Shown here in pieces: positions 1 to 8,409 of a DNA stretch of 64,000 bases. Below the pieces are notes generated by a model. The model made no database searches. It worked only from the letters and a program-made list of their open reading frames with translations, and had not been told where the DNA came from. The translations under genes were made by a program, and so were the position numbers. The stretch's first letter is position 1, and each line of letters opens with the position of its first letter. Location of the stretch: assembly GCA_965232485.1 (NCBI GenBank), contig OZ246975.1, forward strand, positions 2,170,001 to 2,234,000, written 5' to 3'. This stretch comes from VXPQ01 sp965232485. GTDB taxonomy: Bacteria > Bacteroidota > Rhodothermia > Rhodothermales > VXPQ01.

Positions 1-52
1 GGGCGTGAATACTTACGCAGCGTGCGGGACAGCGCGGCGCTTCCCCGCTCTA

Positions 53-1123
53 TTAAAGTGAATTTTCCTCGCCGAACAAGTCTTTTTGACGCGTTAAATA
101 GCGTACGGGCCTATTGATTTTCTCGATGACGCCTTCATCCACGGGGTGCTTCAACCACTCATTGGTATCGAATATTGCCTCCAAATCCTCTGCATTACCC
201 GGGTTTGGCCAAGACAAAGCCCCTTTCTGTTTCAGAGCCTCAAGACCTTCGGACGGCGCTCCGGTCGAGCGAACATAGACAGGCGTCGGACGGGGGACTT
301 TCGCCTCCAATTGCTCAATGGCGCCTGCCCATGTGCCTCCCTTCCCCTTGTCCGCATTGGCCACGAGCGCGGCGTCGGACAGGGCGTAAATCAGTTTGTT
401 GCGTTGCATCGCATGGCCGACATTGAATCCAGCGGATGGGTCATAGGGTGAGATCAGTACGAGTTGCTCGTTCAGGATCGGATCGCGGTGGGCTCGATTC
501 GTTGCAGCTCCCTTTAAGCCGTTCGCCAGAACGCCGACCGACTTGCCGCCGGCTTCAAGGGCGCCGTTCATGGCGGCCTGATCCACGCCTTTTGCGCCGC
601 CGGAAACGATAGTTCGCCTCGCGGAAGCGGCCAGCTCGCCGATATTGCGGGCGTATTCTAGGATTTCCTCGTCTACATGCCGCGAACCAACAACCGCCAA
701 ACCACCGGCATTAAGGAGTGTGTGATCTCCGCAGCCGTAAAGAATCGCCGACGCTTTCACTTTCAACCGGTCCCTGAGTCTCTGTGGATACGCTTCATCC
801 CTATGGCTTATCACCCAGATTGCGCGCTTGCGCCAGCTTTCAATAGCCTGGCTCAACAAGAATCCCCTGCCGAGCAAGCGCTGAAGCCGTTCCCGATTGA
901 ATGCAGGCTTATTAATCGCATGGACGCATTTATCAAGCAGATATTCCGAACCGGGTTCCATCAAGTCGGCAGGTTCTTTGTTGCCCTCAATGGAGCGGAG
1001 ACAGTTGTTCAAACCAAAGTATTCCCCAGGCTTGAGTACATCCGCACGGGCGCTGCGGCCTACGATCAAGGGGGCCGTTAACAGAAGGATCGCTTGGGTA
1101 TTCGGAGAAAGTGGTTCGTTCAT
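53..1123 (-). CDS. DprA/Smf-like Rossmann-fold protein
   Basis: A 356-residue protein resembling DprA/Smf, the family that loads RecA on incoming single-stranded DNA. The core is visible from about residue 140: a VVGSRH turn, then the TIVSGGAKGVDQAAM stretch that matches the family's S/T-GGA-x-GID signature, followed by a VLANG strand and an NKLIYALSDAALV segment. Length is close to ordinary DprA. The N-terminal ~100 residues are less familiar and I do not see a clear winged helix at the C-terminus. Its ATG overlaps the stop of a RecQ/phosphoribosyltransferase remnant (ATGA), so it was translated as the second gene of a recQ-like operon. In that setting it may be a specialised paralogue rather than the housekeeping competence protein. 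Family call is firm; exact role is inferred. Confidence 0.85.
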   Translation of the reverse strand: MNEPLSPNTQAILLLTAPLIVGRSARADVLKPGEYFGLNNCLRSIEGNKEPADLMEPGSEYLLDKCVHAINKPAFNRERLQRLLGRGFLLSQAIESWRKRAIWVISHRDEAYPQRLRDRLKVKASAILYGCGDHTLLNAGGLAVVGSRHVDEEILEYARNIGELAASARRTIVSGGAKGVDQAAMNGALEAGGKSVGVLANGLKGAATNRAHRDPILNEQLVLISPYDPSAGFNVGHAMQRNKLIYALSDAALVANADKGKGGTWAGAIEQLEAKVPRPTPVYVRSTGAPSEGLEALKQKGALSWPNPGNAEDLEAIFDTNEWLKHPVDEGVIEKINRPVRYLTRQKDLFGEENSL

Positions 1124-1284
1124 TGACTGTCTCCAGCTTGAGCAAGCGCCAGCGGCCAGACTTCACCGCTGCCGTGCGAACGTAGAAAGCACGCAGCGAC
1201 AGCAAAGGTCCACCCTGAATCCACCATATCGTCCGCCAAAAGGAGCGGACCTGGGTCAGTCAGAGGTGAGGGGTGGTTCGGGTT
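1120..1284 (-). pseudogene. C-terminal remnant of RecQ-like helicase/phosphoribosyltransferase
   Basis: About 54 in-frame codons end at 1120 and read as the C-terminal tail of a phosphoribosyltransferase: GPLLLADDMVDSGWTFAVAA matches the hydrophobic-DD-hydrophobic-V-D-T/S-GW-T PRPP motif that closes many bacterial RecQ fusion proteins. No helicase motif is present. Similarity stops at about 1284, where sequence resembling the leader and first codons of an IS3-type orfA begins. The simplest reading is a RecQ-phosphoribosyltransferase gene beheaded by an insertion. The stop overlaps the start of the downstream DprA-like gene by ATGA, evidence of former translational coupling. Confidence 0.6.
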
Positions 1285-1475
1285 GATTGGACCGGGTTTT
1301 GGGGATTTTAAGGTGTCGGATTGCGACCTTGTTCCGATCCAGCCAGCCCAAGGAGACATCCTATGCCCAAGCGCACACGCAGAACCCACAGTCCTTCGTT
1401 CAAGGCGAAGGTGGCCCTTGCCGCCGTGCGCGGCGACAGCATGCTGGCGGACCTCGCGGCCCGTGGCGCGAGCAC
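1284..1475 (+). mobile_element. IS3-type insertion sequence scar (truncated orfA)
   Basis: A start codon at 1363, with AAGGAGA 7 bp upstream, opens a reading frame beginning MPKRTRRTHSPSFKAKVAL and continuing AAVRGDSMLADLAARG. This matches the N-terminal helix-turn-helix of IS3-family OrfA transposases (S-F-K-A-K-V-A-L-A-A-x-x-G-D). The match dies at about 1470, so only about 36 codons remain and no OrfB follows. The left boundary near 1284 is set by the end of RecQ-tail similarity; I could not confirm a terminal inverted repeat. Confidence 0.6.
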
Positions 1476-1517
1476 GGAACGCTCCACGCTTCGACCTAGG
1501 CGGGCAAAGCAGCTTAT

Positions 1518-1544
1518 GCGAACGAACCCGAGCGGTTCGTTCGC
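1518..1544. repeat. Perfect 11-bp inverted repeat upstream of the helicase operon
   Basis: Arms GCGAACGAACC and GGTTCGTTCGC flank a 5-nt loop (CGAGC). The element lies about 120 bp before the likely helicase start and after the IS scar. It could be an operator or an RNA hairpin in the leader. There is no T-run after it, so a classical terminator is unlikely. Confidence 0.7.
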
Positions 1545-1663
1545 GGTATACCCCGGAAACCCATGTCACCCAAGGAGGTATGGGTCAACAAACCGGACGA
1601 TTCCGAGGCGATGCGAAAGATCGCCCCCCCAACGGAACGACCGGCAAAACCGTAACCCGAAGC

Positions 1664-4600
1664 ATGAACGTAACCGATGTGCGCGAACCCCAACGGTACA
1701 CTATCGGAGACGCGAATCGGCCTTATCTTTACTGGCGCACACCAGATGTATTGATACCGCTGGGGATGAACAACCTGCTTGAACAAGCTGCTGCCGCTCT
1801 CTGCGAAGCACTGGAGAAACTTCTCCCCGCGCTTTCCGAAGCGTGGTGGGAAACCTGCGTGGAATCAAAGCTCTCCTTTGAACAACGCAAGCGGGTTATG
1901 CAACACAACATTTCCCGCCTCGACCAGCTTGACTTGGCTGCACTGCTTCGTCTCGTTGACCAAAATTGGTATGAGTTATCCTATTCGCATAATTGGCCAT
2001 ATGAGGGCCGTAACTTCGTTAAGGAGATGCAAACGGTCCGCAACCGCTGGGCACATTCTGCGGTTATCGCGCCTCCCAAAGAGGATATCTACCGGGACCT
2101 AGACACACTCCATCGCTTTCTAACGCTTGTTTGTCCGCAATCAGAGCTGACAGAACGTGTAGCTGCTGAGAAGAAGCAACTCCTCACCGAACAGCAAGAG
2201 CGCCCGCAACCACCTCGGTCATCCAAGAGCGTCTCGGCACAGTTCTCTTTGGGGGATGTGGTAAGGCTACGGACAGACTCTGAGAAGTCTGGCGCTGTTA
2301 CATCCGTCCACACGATGGGGCAGGAAACGCGCTATCAGGTCTTCATCAACGGGAAGGTTGGCTCCTTCTATGAAAGCCAGCTTGAGCTTGCAGAAACAAC
2401 CTCCGAGACGGATTGGGTCGTCCCGCTCTATGAATTCCACGCACGCTTGACTGCGTTGCAGCTTCTCCATCCCAGCGTTTCGACACTATATTCACTTCAC
2501 GCAGCGCGAATTGATCTTATCCCTTACCAGTTCCGGCCGGTCCTGAAGTTTATTCAATCCGACCGACCCCGGTTATTGATTGCCGACAGCGTTGGTGTCG
2601 GGAAGACGATTGAAGCCGGTCTGATCTTGCGCGAACTGCAGGCGCGTCGCGACATACGCCGGGTTCTCATTGTTTGTCCACGCCCACTCGTAACCGAGGA
2701 GAAATGGCGCCTTGAAATGAAGCGGTTCGACGAGCACTTCGAGCATCTGGACGGCTCGAAATTGGCATACTGCATTTCGGAAACGGACTTGGACGGAGAA
2801 TGGCCCCAACAGTACGAGAAGGCAATTCTACCGTTTTCGCTTTTGACCGAGAAGTTCCTGCATGGCCGAGACAGGAGGAAGGGGCTTCTTGACTTGGACC
2901 CGCCCCCGCAGTTCGATTTAGTCATTGTCGATGAGGCGCACCACATTCGTAACACGGAGACTCAGCGCCATCAAGCGGTACGATTTTTATGCGACAACGC
3001 GGAAGCCGTCGTCTTTCTTACAGCGACTCCCATCCAATTGGGTGAGCATGACCTGTATGTTCTTCTTAAGACCCTCCGTCCTGACGTCATCATCGATGAG
3101 GCCGGTTACAACGCGATCACGGAACCCAATGTGCATATCAATGAAGCCGCACTCTTTGCCAGAGCCGGCGAGTCGGGCTGGGCGGGTCAGGCAAAGGCGG
3201 CGTTAGGGCGAGCAGCCGAGACCCCTTGGGGGATCGCCATTCTCCAAGAAGACCCTCGCTTTCAGAATATTTACGACACACTGGGGGATTCCGGCGATGA
3301 TCGTCCCACGCGAGTCCATGCCATACGCGAGATTGAACAACTGCACACATTGTCTGGCTTGATGAACCGGACGCTTCGTCGTGATATTGGTGAGTTCACT
3401 CAGCGCAAGCCCGAAACTGTGAGCGTAGACTTCACTCCAGAGCAGCGCGAACTACATGATGCCGTGCTCAAGGCTCAGGCTTCGATCTATGCCGCCCTCC
3501 ATGGGGACTGGGCAGTGAACTTCCTCTTGACCACAATCCGCCGGCAGGCCGCGAGCTGTATCCACGGCCTGGCCCCGCTTCTCCGCGATATCCTGACCCG
3601 AAGAATCGGAGAACTGGAATTCGACGAACTGGCGGATGCTGAGGATGCGGCGGTCGACGCCAACGATGCCGTACCAAAGATTAGAAAGCTAGTGAATGAG
3701 GCGCTGGCCTTAGCCGCGAGGCTACCGCTCGACCCAGCCAGTGATCCGAAGTTCCAGGCTCTACGGAAAGTGCTGGAACAGAAGAAGACCTTCGCTAACA
3801 ACAAGGTCATGCTGTTCAGCGCTTTTCGCCACACACTCGCCTATCTCTACGGGGCCCTCCGAGAATCCGGATGCCGTGTCGGGCTCATTCATGGGGGTGT
3901 CGATGACAATGAACGTATCTCCCTCCGCATACGCTTCGAGAAGGATCCCCAGGACCCCGAAGCTCTTGACGTCCTTCTTTTCTCCGAAATCGGGTGCGAG
4001 GGTCTTGACTACCAATTCTGCGATTGCATTGTGAATTACGATCTTCCATGGAACCCTATGCGCATCGACCAACGCATCGGACGCATTGACCGATGGGGCC
4101 AGGCGAGTGAAGCCGTCGCGATATATAACCTGATTACTCCCGGCACGGTTGACGCTGACATTTATGAGCTATGTCTTCTTCGCATCGGTGTCTTCCAACG
4201 CGCCTTGGGAGCAAACGAGGCCATTCTCGGCCAAATCACGCGGGAACTCACGAGCGTGGGTGAGAATCTTATGCTCACCAAAGAGGAACGACAAGCCAAA
4301 CTCGACCAGCTAGCCGACAACAGCATCCGTCTGATCAAGGAACAGCAAGATCTCGAGAATCGTCAGGCAGAGTTATTCGGTTTACGTCTGCCTGCGGACC
4401 AATTCCAGCAAGACGTAGACGACGCCACGAGTTACTGGCTGACCCCCAACTCTATCGACCGTCTCATCACCCACTATCTGAAATCCGTCACCGGAAAAGA
4501 AGAAGCCCCTATTCTCGGCGACGGGCCGAAGAAAACGCTGCGCCTTTCGAGAGCGTTCCGGGATGCGCTGCTCGCCGATTTTGTCAAACTAACAAGCCGC

Positions 4601-5290
4601 ACAGCCACCGTCGCAAGGGAGTGGGAAGTTTGGCTGAAGGGAGATGATCCCATTCTTTCCGTGACCTACGATTCTACCTGCGCAAAAATTGACAGAGCCG
4701 TAACCCTGATTACACCAGTCCATCCGCTGGCGCTTCAGGCGGCCCACGCCTTGGCAGCCGAGGGCCCGGGACGGCCCCTGACAGACATTGAGGTCTCAGT
4801 CCCCAACATTCCACCGGGTGACTATCCATTTGCTGTCTACCAATGGCAATTCCACGGCATTCGCAATGACATTGAGTTTCGGCCAGTGACCACTCGGCCT
4901 GATTTGACGATCGAGTTTATTCGTCTCTTGCCGAGCGGCAGGAAATTCGCTCTATCCAGCGGCGGTCTCGCTGAAGATGACCTGAACAGTGTCGAGGAAG
5001 AGCATTACCGATTCTGGTCCGATGCCCGCGCCGAACATGTTGAAGAAACCAATCGATTAGCCGATTTCCGGCGAGGGAGTCTTGAGACAAGTCACAAAGC
5101 CCGCGTGGCCATCCTCGAATCTCAGATTTCTCAAGCCGCGAACGAACGCATCCGAATCATGAAGACGGCTCAACGGACAAACGCCCAAGCCGATTACGAA
5201 CGTCGGTCCAAAGAAATAGAGACAGCGACAAACAAGGCCGACATTACCGCCAAGCCTGTCGCATGGGGAATCATCCACGTGAATAAATAA
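1664..5290 (+). CDS. HEPN-domain SNF2-family helicase (candidate defence protein)
   Basis: About 1,208 residues from the ATG at 1664; an ATG at 1766 is an alternative, and the frame is open further upstream through the IS scar, which I exclude. Order: an N-terminal HEPN domain with the RNRWAH motif (R126 to H131, the R-x4-H RNase signature of Swt1-type HEPN); a small SH3/KOW-like segment around residues 190-250; SNF2 helicase with Walker A ADSVGVGKT (~307-315), DEAH (423-426), TATP, then the C-terminal helicase lobe with a QRIGRIDRWGQ motif VI near 800. The long C-terminal third has coiled stretches. Only 3 bp separate it from the sacsin-like ATPase gene, so the two form an operon. It resembles helicases of phage-defence islands; HEPN RNase activity is predicted from the motif only. 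Confidence 0.85.
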   Translation: MNVTDVREPQRYTIGDANRPYLYWRTPDVLIPLGMNNLLEQAAAALCEALEKLLPALSEAWWETCVESKLSFEQRKRVMQHNISRLDQLDLAALLRLVDQNWYELSYSHNWPYEGRNFVKEMQTVRNRWAHSAVIAPPKEDIYRDLDTLHRFLTLVCPQSELTERVAAEKKQLLTEQQERPQPPRSSKSVSAQFSLGDVVRLRTDSEKSGAVTSVHTMGQETRYQVFINGKVGSFYESQLELAETTSETDWVVPLYEFHARLTALQLLHPSVSTLYSLHAARIDLIPYQFRPVLKFIQSDRPRLLIADSVGVGKTIEAGLILRELQARRDIRRVLIVCPRPLVTEEKWRLEMKRFDEHFEHLDGSKLAYCISETDLDGEWPQQYEKAILPFSLLTEKFLHGRDRRKGLLDLDPPPQFDLVIVDEAHHIRNTETQRHQAVRFLCDNAEAVVFLTATPIQLGEHDLYVLLKTLRPDVIIDEAGYNAITEPNVHINEAALFARAGESGWAGQAKAALGRAAETPWGIAILQEDPRFQNIYDTLGDSGDDRPTRVHAIREIEQLHTLSGLMNRTLRRDIGEFTQRKPETVSVDFTPEQRELHDAVLKAQASIYAALHGDWAVNFLLTTIRRQAASCIHGLAPLLRDILTRRIGELEFDELADAEDAAVDANDAVPKIRKLVNEALALAARLPLDPASDPKFQALRKVLEQKKTFANNKVMLFSAFRHTLAYLYGALRESGCRVGLIHGGVDDNERISLRIRFEKDPQDPEALDVLLFSEIGCEGLDYQFCDCIVNYDLPWNPMRIDQRIGRIDRWGQASEAVAIYNLITPGTVDADIYELCLLRIGVFQRALGANEAILGQITRELTSVGENLMLTKEERQAKLDQLADNSIRLIKEQQDLENRQAELFGLRLPADQFQQDVDDATSYWLTPNSIDRLITHYLKSVTGKEEAPILGDGPKKTLRLSRAFRDALLADFVKLTSRTATVAREWEVWLKGDDPILSVTYDSTCAKIDRAVTLITPVHPLALQAAHALAAEGPGRPLTDIEVSVPNIPPGDYPFAVYQWQFHGIRNDIEFRPVTTRPDLTIEFIRLLPSGRKFALSSGGLAEDDLNSVEEEHYRFWSDARAEHVEETNRLADFRRGSLETSHKARVAILESQISQAANERIRIMKTAQRTNAQADYERRSKEIETATNKADITAKPVAWGIIHVNK

Positions 5291-5293
5291 GAT

Positions 5294-8200
5294 ATGCCAA
5301 GCAACTACGAAGCAATCACTCGCGACAATATCCGTCGCCGCGGCGAGGATTTTGACGACATGGGCAATTTTCTCGCCGAAAAACTGTATGGAGACCGTGC
5401 ACACTTCATTTATGAGCTCCTGCAAAACGCAGAGGATGCCCTTGCTTTGCGTCGCCAGAAGAACCCTGACGGTGATTTCTCCGGCCAAGTCACGTTCCGG
5501 CTATGCCGCGATCACTTGGAAGTAAGTCATTACGGAAGTTTTTTCGATGAAAATGACGTGAAGGGCATCTGCGATGTTCTTCGCGGCACCAAGAGTGAGC
5601 GTCTGGACCAAATCGGCACGTTCGGCATTGGCTTCAAATCTGTTTACGCCTTCACCCGTTCGCCTGAAGTTCATTCTGGCGACGAGCATTTCGTGATCAG
5701 GCGCTTCATCCGCCCTCAGACTGTAGAGCCACGCCCCCTTCAAGACCCTTCACAAACCTTGTTTTATTTTCCATTCGACCATCCTGAATTCGAAGCATCT
5801 GATGCTTTTAACCTCATCCAGAGCAAGCTGAAATCCCTCGGTCCCAGGTCGCTTCTCTTCCTGCATCACGTCAAAGAGCTTCAATGGATAATTGAAGGAA
5901 GCGGCAGCGGTTTCTACATGCGCGAGCCGAGTGAGAGTGAGAACGGCGGCGCCCTGGTCCAAATCATGGGAGAGGGTCCTAACCGGGAGGACACTGAGGA
6001 GGAATGGCTGATTGTAGATCGAGATGTCAAGCACCGATCTCGTTCCGAGAATATCTCCGTTAAGGTGGCGTACAGAATCAAGACTGATAAAGATGGTAAA
6101 TCCATTGTCTCTCTTAGCTCTTCGCCACTTACTGCATTCTTTCCAACTGCGAAAGAGACGAACCTCGGTTTTCTGATACACGGCCCCTTCGCCTCCACGC
6201 CTGCCCGAGACAACATCGAAAGTGACTCGACTTGGAACGACCAGCTCTTGAAGGAGCTTGCAACGTTGGTTTCTGACAGCCTGAGCGTTTGCAGACGGCA
6301 CGGATTTCTCACACCGCAGTTTCTAACCGTACTCCCAATCAATCCGGAAAGCTTTCCTGAAGAGTCGCCATTTCGTCCCATCTATGACGCTGTTCTCAAA
6401 GCTTTCAAGACTCAATTCATAATACCACGAGTTGGCGGTGGCCACATAAATGCAGACCGAGCGGTCTTGGGCCGCTCGCAGGAACTACGGGATCTACTGT
6501 CTCCCACTCTACTCACAGAACTGCTCGGCGCTTCCTCTCAGACCAAGCACTGGGTTGACGCCGCCATCACAGAGAACCGTTTCCCCATAGTCTGGCGGTA
6601 CTTGCGTGACGAATGCGATGTGCCTTTCCTGGACGGCACAGCGTTCTCGCGGCAGATTACAGACCGCTTTCTGGAAGCCCGCGATGAGCAATGGATGGTG
6701 AGATTCTATGCCTTTTTGAACGGGCAAGAGGCTCTTTGGAGACCCTCTCAAGGTGTGTATCGCTACCCTCCCGAAGGACTTCTTCGCAAGAAGGCGATTA
6801 TTCGATGCCAGGACGGACGGCATCGCGCACCTTTTGATGGCGAGGGAAATCCCCTTGTCTTTCTCCCGGCAGAAGCAAAGACCGACTATCATGTCGTGCA
6901 CAGATCCATCTATGCGCAAGAAGAAGCAAAGGAGTTCATGGATCGCCTCGGGTTGGTCGCACCCGACATCTGCACTCGCGTCATCAATGACATTCTCCCG
7001 TTGTACCAAGAGGATGACTCAGAAATCGACGACGAGACCCATAAAAAGCATCTCTCAGTAATCTCCGACGCCATGGCCATGGACGACTCCCCACGCTATA
7101 CCGCGATGTTGTCGAAACTGAAAGCGACTAGATGGGCACTGGCCACCAACGCAAGAACTGAAAAACGACACTACACAGCACCCACTGACCTGTTTTCCCC
7201 GTCGTCTGAATTACAAGTCTTCTTTAAAGGTAACGAGGACGTGTCGTTCCTGGCCGAACAAGAAGAGCAAATAGACTGGCAGCAACTCGGCGTACGAAGC
7301 GATCCAGTCATTCATTGCAAGGGGCTCAACACGAAGCGTAATTCCTTCGTCGTACTGTGTTCCTTTCACGGTTGGCACAAGCGCGGTTACGACGGCTTCG
7401 ACCCGGAAACAACCATTGACGGTCTCGACCATGCTCTCGCCAATATCACGCCCCCCAAGGCAGCATACATTTGGAATGATTTGCTACCTCCCATCATACG
7501 CTTTCTCCATGGCCGCTACCAGACGGCAAAACGCAAGGACTATAGCCACGCAACCGACCATGAAGGAGATTCTGCTGCCTGCAAGATGCTGAAGAGCCAT
7601 GCCTGGATTCCGGTACGAGGTGGTGAGTTCAAGAAACCTGCCGAGTGCACACTTGCCGACTTTGCCGGCGAACTGAAACGGAATGACGACTTGGCAGAGA
7701 TACTTGGCGTCCATCCCGACCCTGTGGAGGTGGTCGAGGAAACGCTCGACAGCGAACAGAGCCTTGTTGCCGCAGGGTTCCCCCCTGAGGTTGCCACCCT
7801 CCTCGTCAGCAACAAGGAGGTTCTAACGCCGGAATTTATCAATGAATCTCTGGCCAGTCACGCTGCAGGCTTGTCAAGTCAGCCCCCGTTTCCCGAGCGG
7901 TCTGTTCCCAACAAAGAGCGACGAATTGATCGGGTCCGTGAACGCACGCAGAAGGCGAACCCCAAGACTTACGACAAACGAAAGCGCTCCGTTCGTACTT
8001 CAAAACTCGAAATCTCGACAGGTGTTTGGCTTCGCGAGATGTACACGAACCAGGAGGGTACGACTGTTTGCCAAATGTGCTGCAAGGCAATGCCCTTCAA
8101 ACTTCCCCGGACGGGAGAGTATTATTTTGAAGCCGTTCAGATAGCGGACAATTTTTCTATCGAGGATCACTGTCTGCACTTGGCTTTGTGCCCGCTGTGC

Positions 8201-8383
8201 GCAGCTAAATACAAGGTATTGGTGAAGCGAGACGAGGATTATCTCAAGGAGTTCATCTGGGCGATCGAGAAGGCGGAGGGGGATGTTGTCTCAGTAGAGA
8301 TGGGCGGCATTTCATGCGCGGTACGTTTTGTTGAAAAACACCTTCTTGACGTAAGGACGGCCCTTTTAGAGTGTCTATCCTGA
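5294..8383 (+). CDS. Sacsin-like GHKL ATPase with C-terminal four-cysteine zinc cluster
   Basis: 1,029 residues. The N-terminus is a sacsin/HSP90-type ATP-binding fold: N-box ELLQNAEDAL with N45, and lid motif IGTFGIGFKS (residues 107-116). The usual DNG/HNG G1 motif reads HYG (80-82 region), a deviation. The middle ~700 residues are helical and not assignable by eye. The C-terminus carries CxxC (926/929) and CPLC (966/969) around a YFEAVQI segment, like the HNH-derived zinc cluster that ends many large sacsin-like proteins but without the nuclease histidines. It directly follows the HEPN-SNF2 helicase with a 3-bp gap. Such ATPases recur in defence islands; a joint ATP-driven sensor/effector role is inference. 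Confidence 0.8.
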   Translation: MPSNYEAITRDNIRRRGEDFDDMGNFLAEKLYGDRAHFIYELLQNAEDALALRRQKNPDGDFSGQVTFRLCRDHLEVSHYGSFFDENDVKGICDVLRGTKSERLDQIGTFGIGFKSVYAFTRSPEVHSGDEHFVIRRFIRPQTVEPRPLQDPSQTLFYFPFDHPEFEASDAFNLIQSKLKSLGPRSLLFLHHVKELQWIIEGSGSGFYMREPSESENGGALVQIMGEGPNREDTEEEWLIVDRDVKHRSRSENISVKVAYRIKTDKDGKSIVSLSSSPLTAFFPTAKETNLGFLIHGPFASTPARDNIESDSTWNDQLLKELATLVSDSLSVCRRHGFLTPQFLTVLPINPESFPEESPFRPIYDAVLKAFKTQFIIPRVGGGHINADRAVLGRSQELRDLLSPTLLTELLGASSQTKHWVDAAITENRFPIVWRYLRDECDVPFLDGTAFSRQITDRFLEARDEQWMVRFYAFLNGQEALWRPSQGVYRYPPEGLLRKKAIIRCQDGRHRAPFDGEGNPLVFLPAEAKTDYHVVHRSIYAQEEAKEFMDRLGLVAPDICTRVINDILPLYQEDDSEIDDETHKKHLSVISDAMAMDDSPRYTAMLSKLKATRWALATNARTEKRHYTAPTDLFSPSSELQVFFKGNEDVSFLAEQEEQIDWQQLGVRSDPVIHCKGLNTKRNSFVVLCSFHGWHKRGYDGFDPETTIDGLDHALANITPPKAAYIWNDLLPPIIRFLHGRYQTAKRKDYSHATDHEGDSAACKMLKSHAWIPVRGGEFKKPAECTLADFAGELKRNDDLAEILGVHPDPVEVVEETLDSEQSLVAAGFPPEVATLLVSNKEVLTPEFINESLASHAAGLSSQPPFPERSVPNKERRIDRVRERTQKANPKTYDKRKRSVRTSKLEISTGVWLREMYTNQEGTTVCQMCCKAMPFKLPRTGEYYFEAVQIADNFSIEDHCLHLALCPLCAAKYKVLVKRDEDYLKEFIWAIEKAEGDVVSVEMGGISCAVRFVEKHLLDVRTALLECLS

Positions 8384-8409
8384 CGATTAGAGAGTGTTAC
8401 TCTGCGTTC

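Noticed and set aside
1664..8383. DISARM locus
   Set aside because: No drmA, drmB (DUF1998), drmC (phospholipase D) or methyltransferase is present beside the SNF2 gene.
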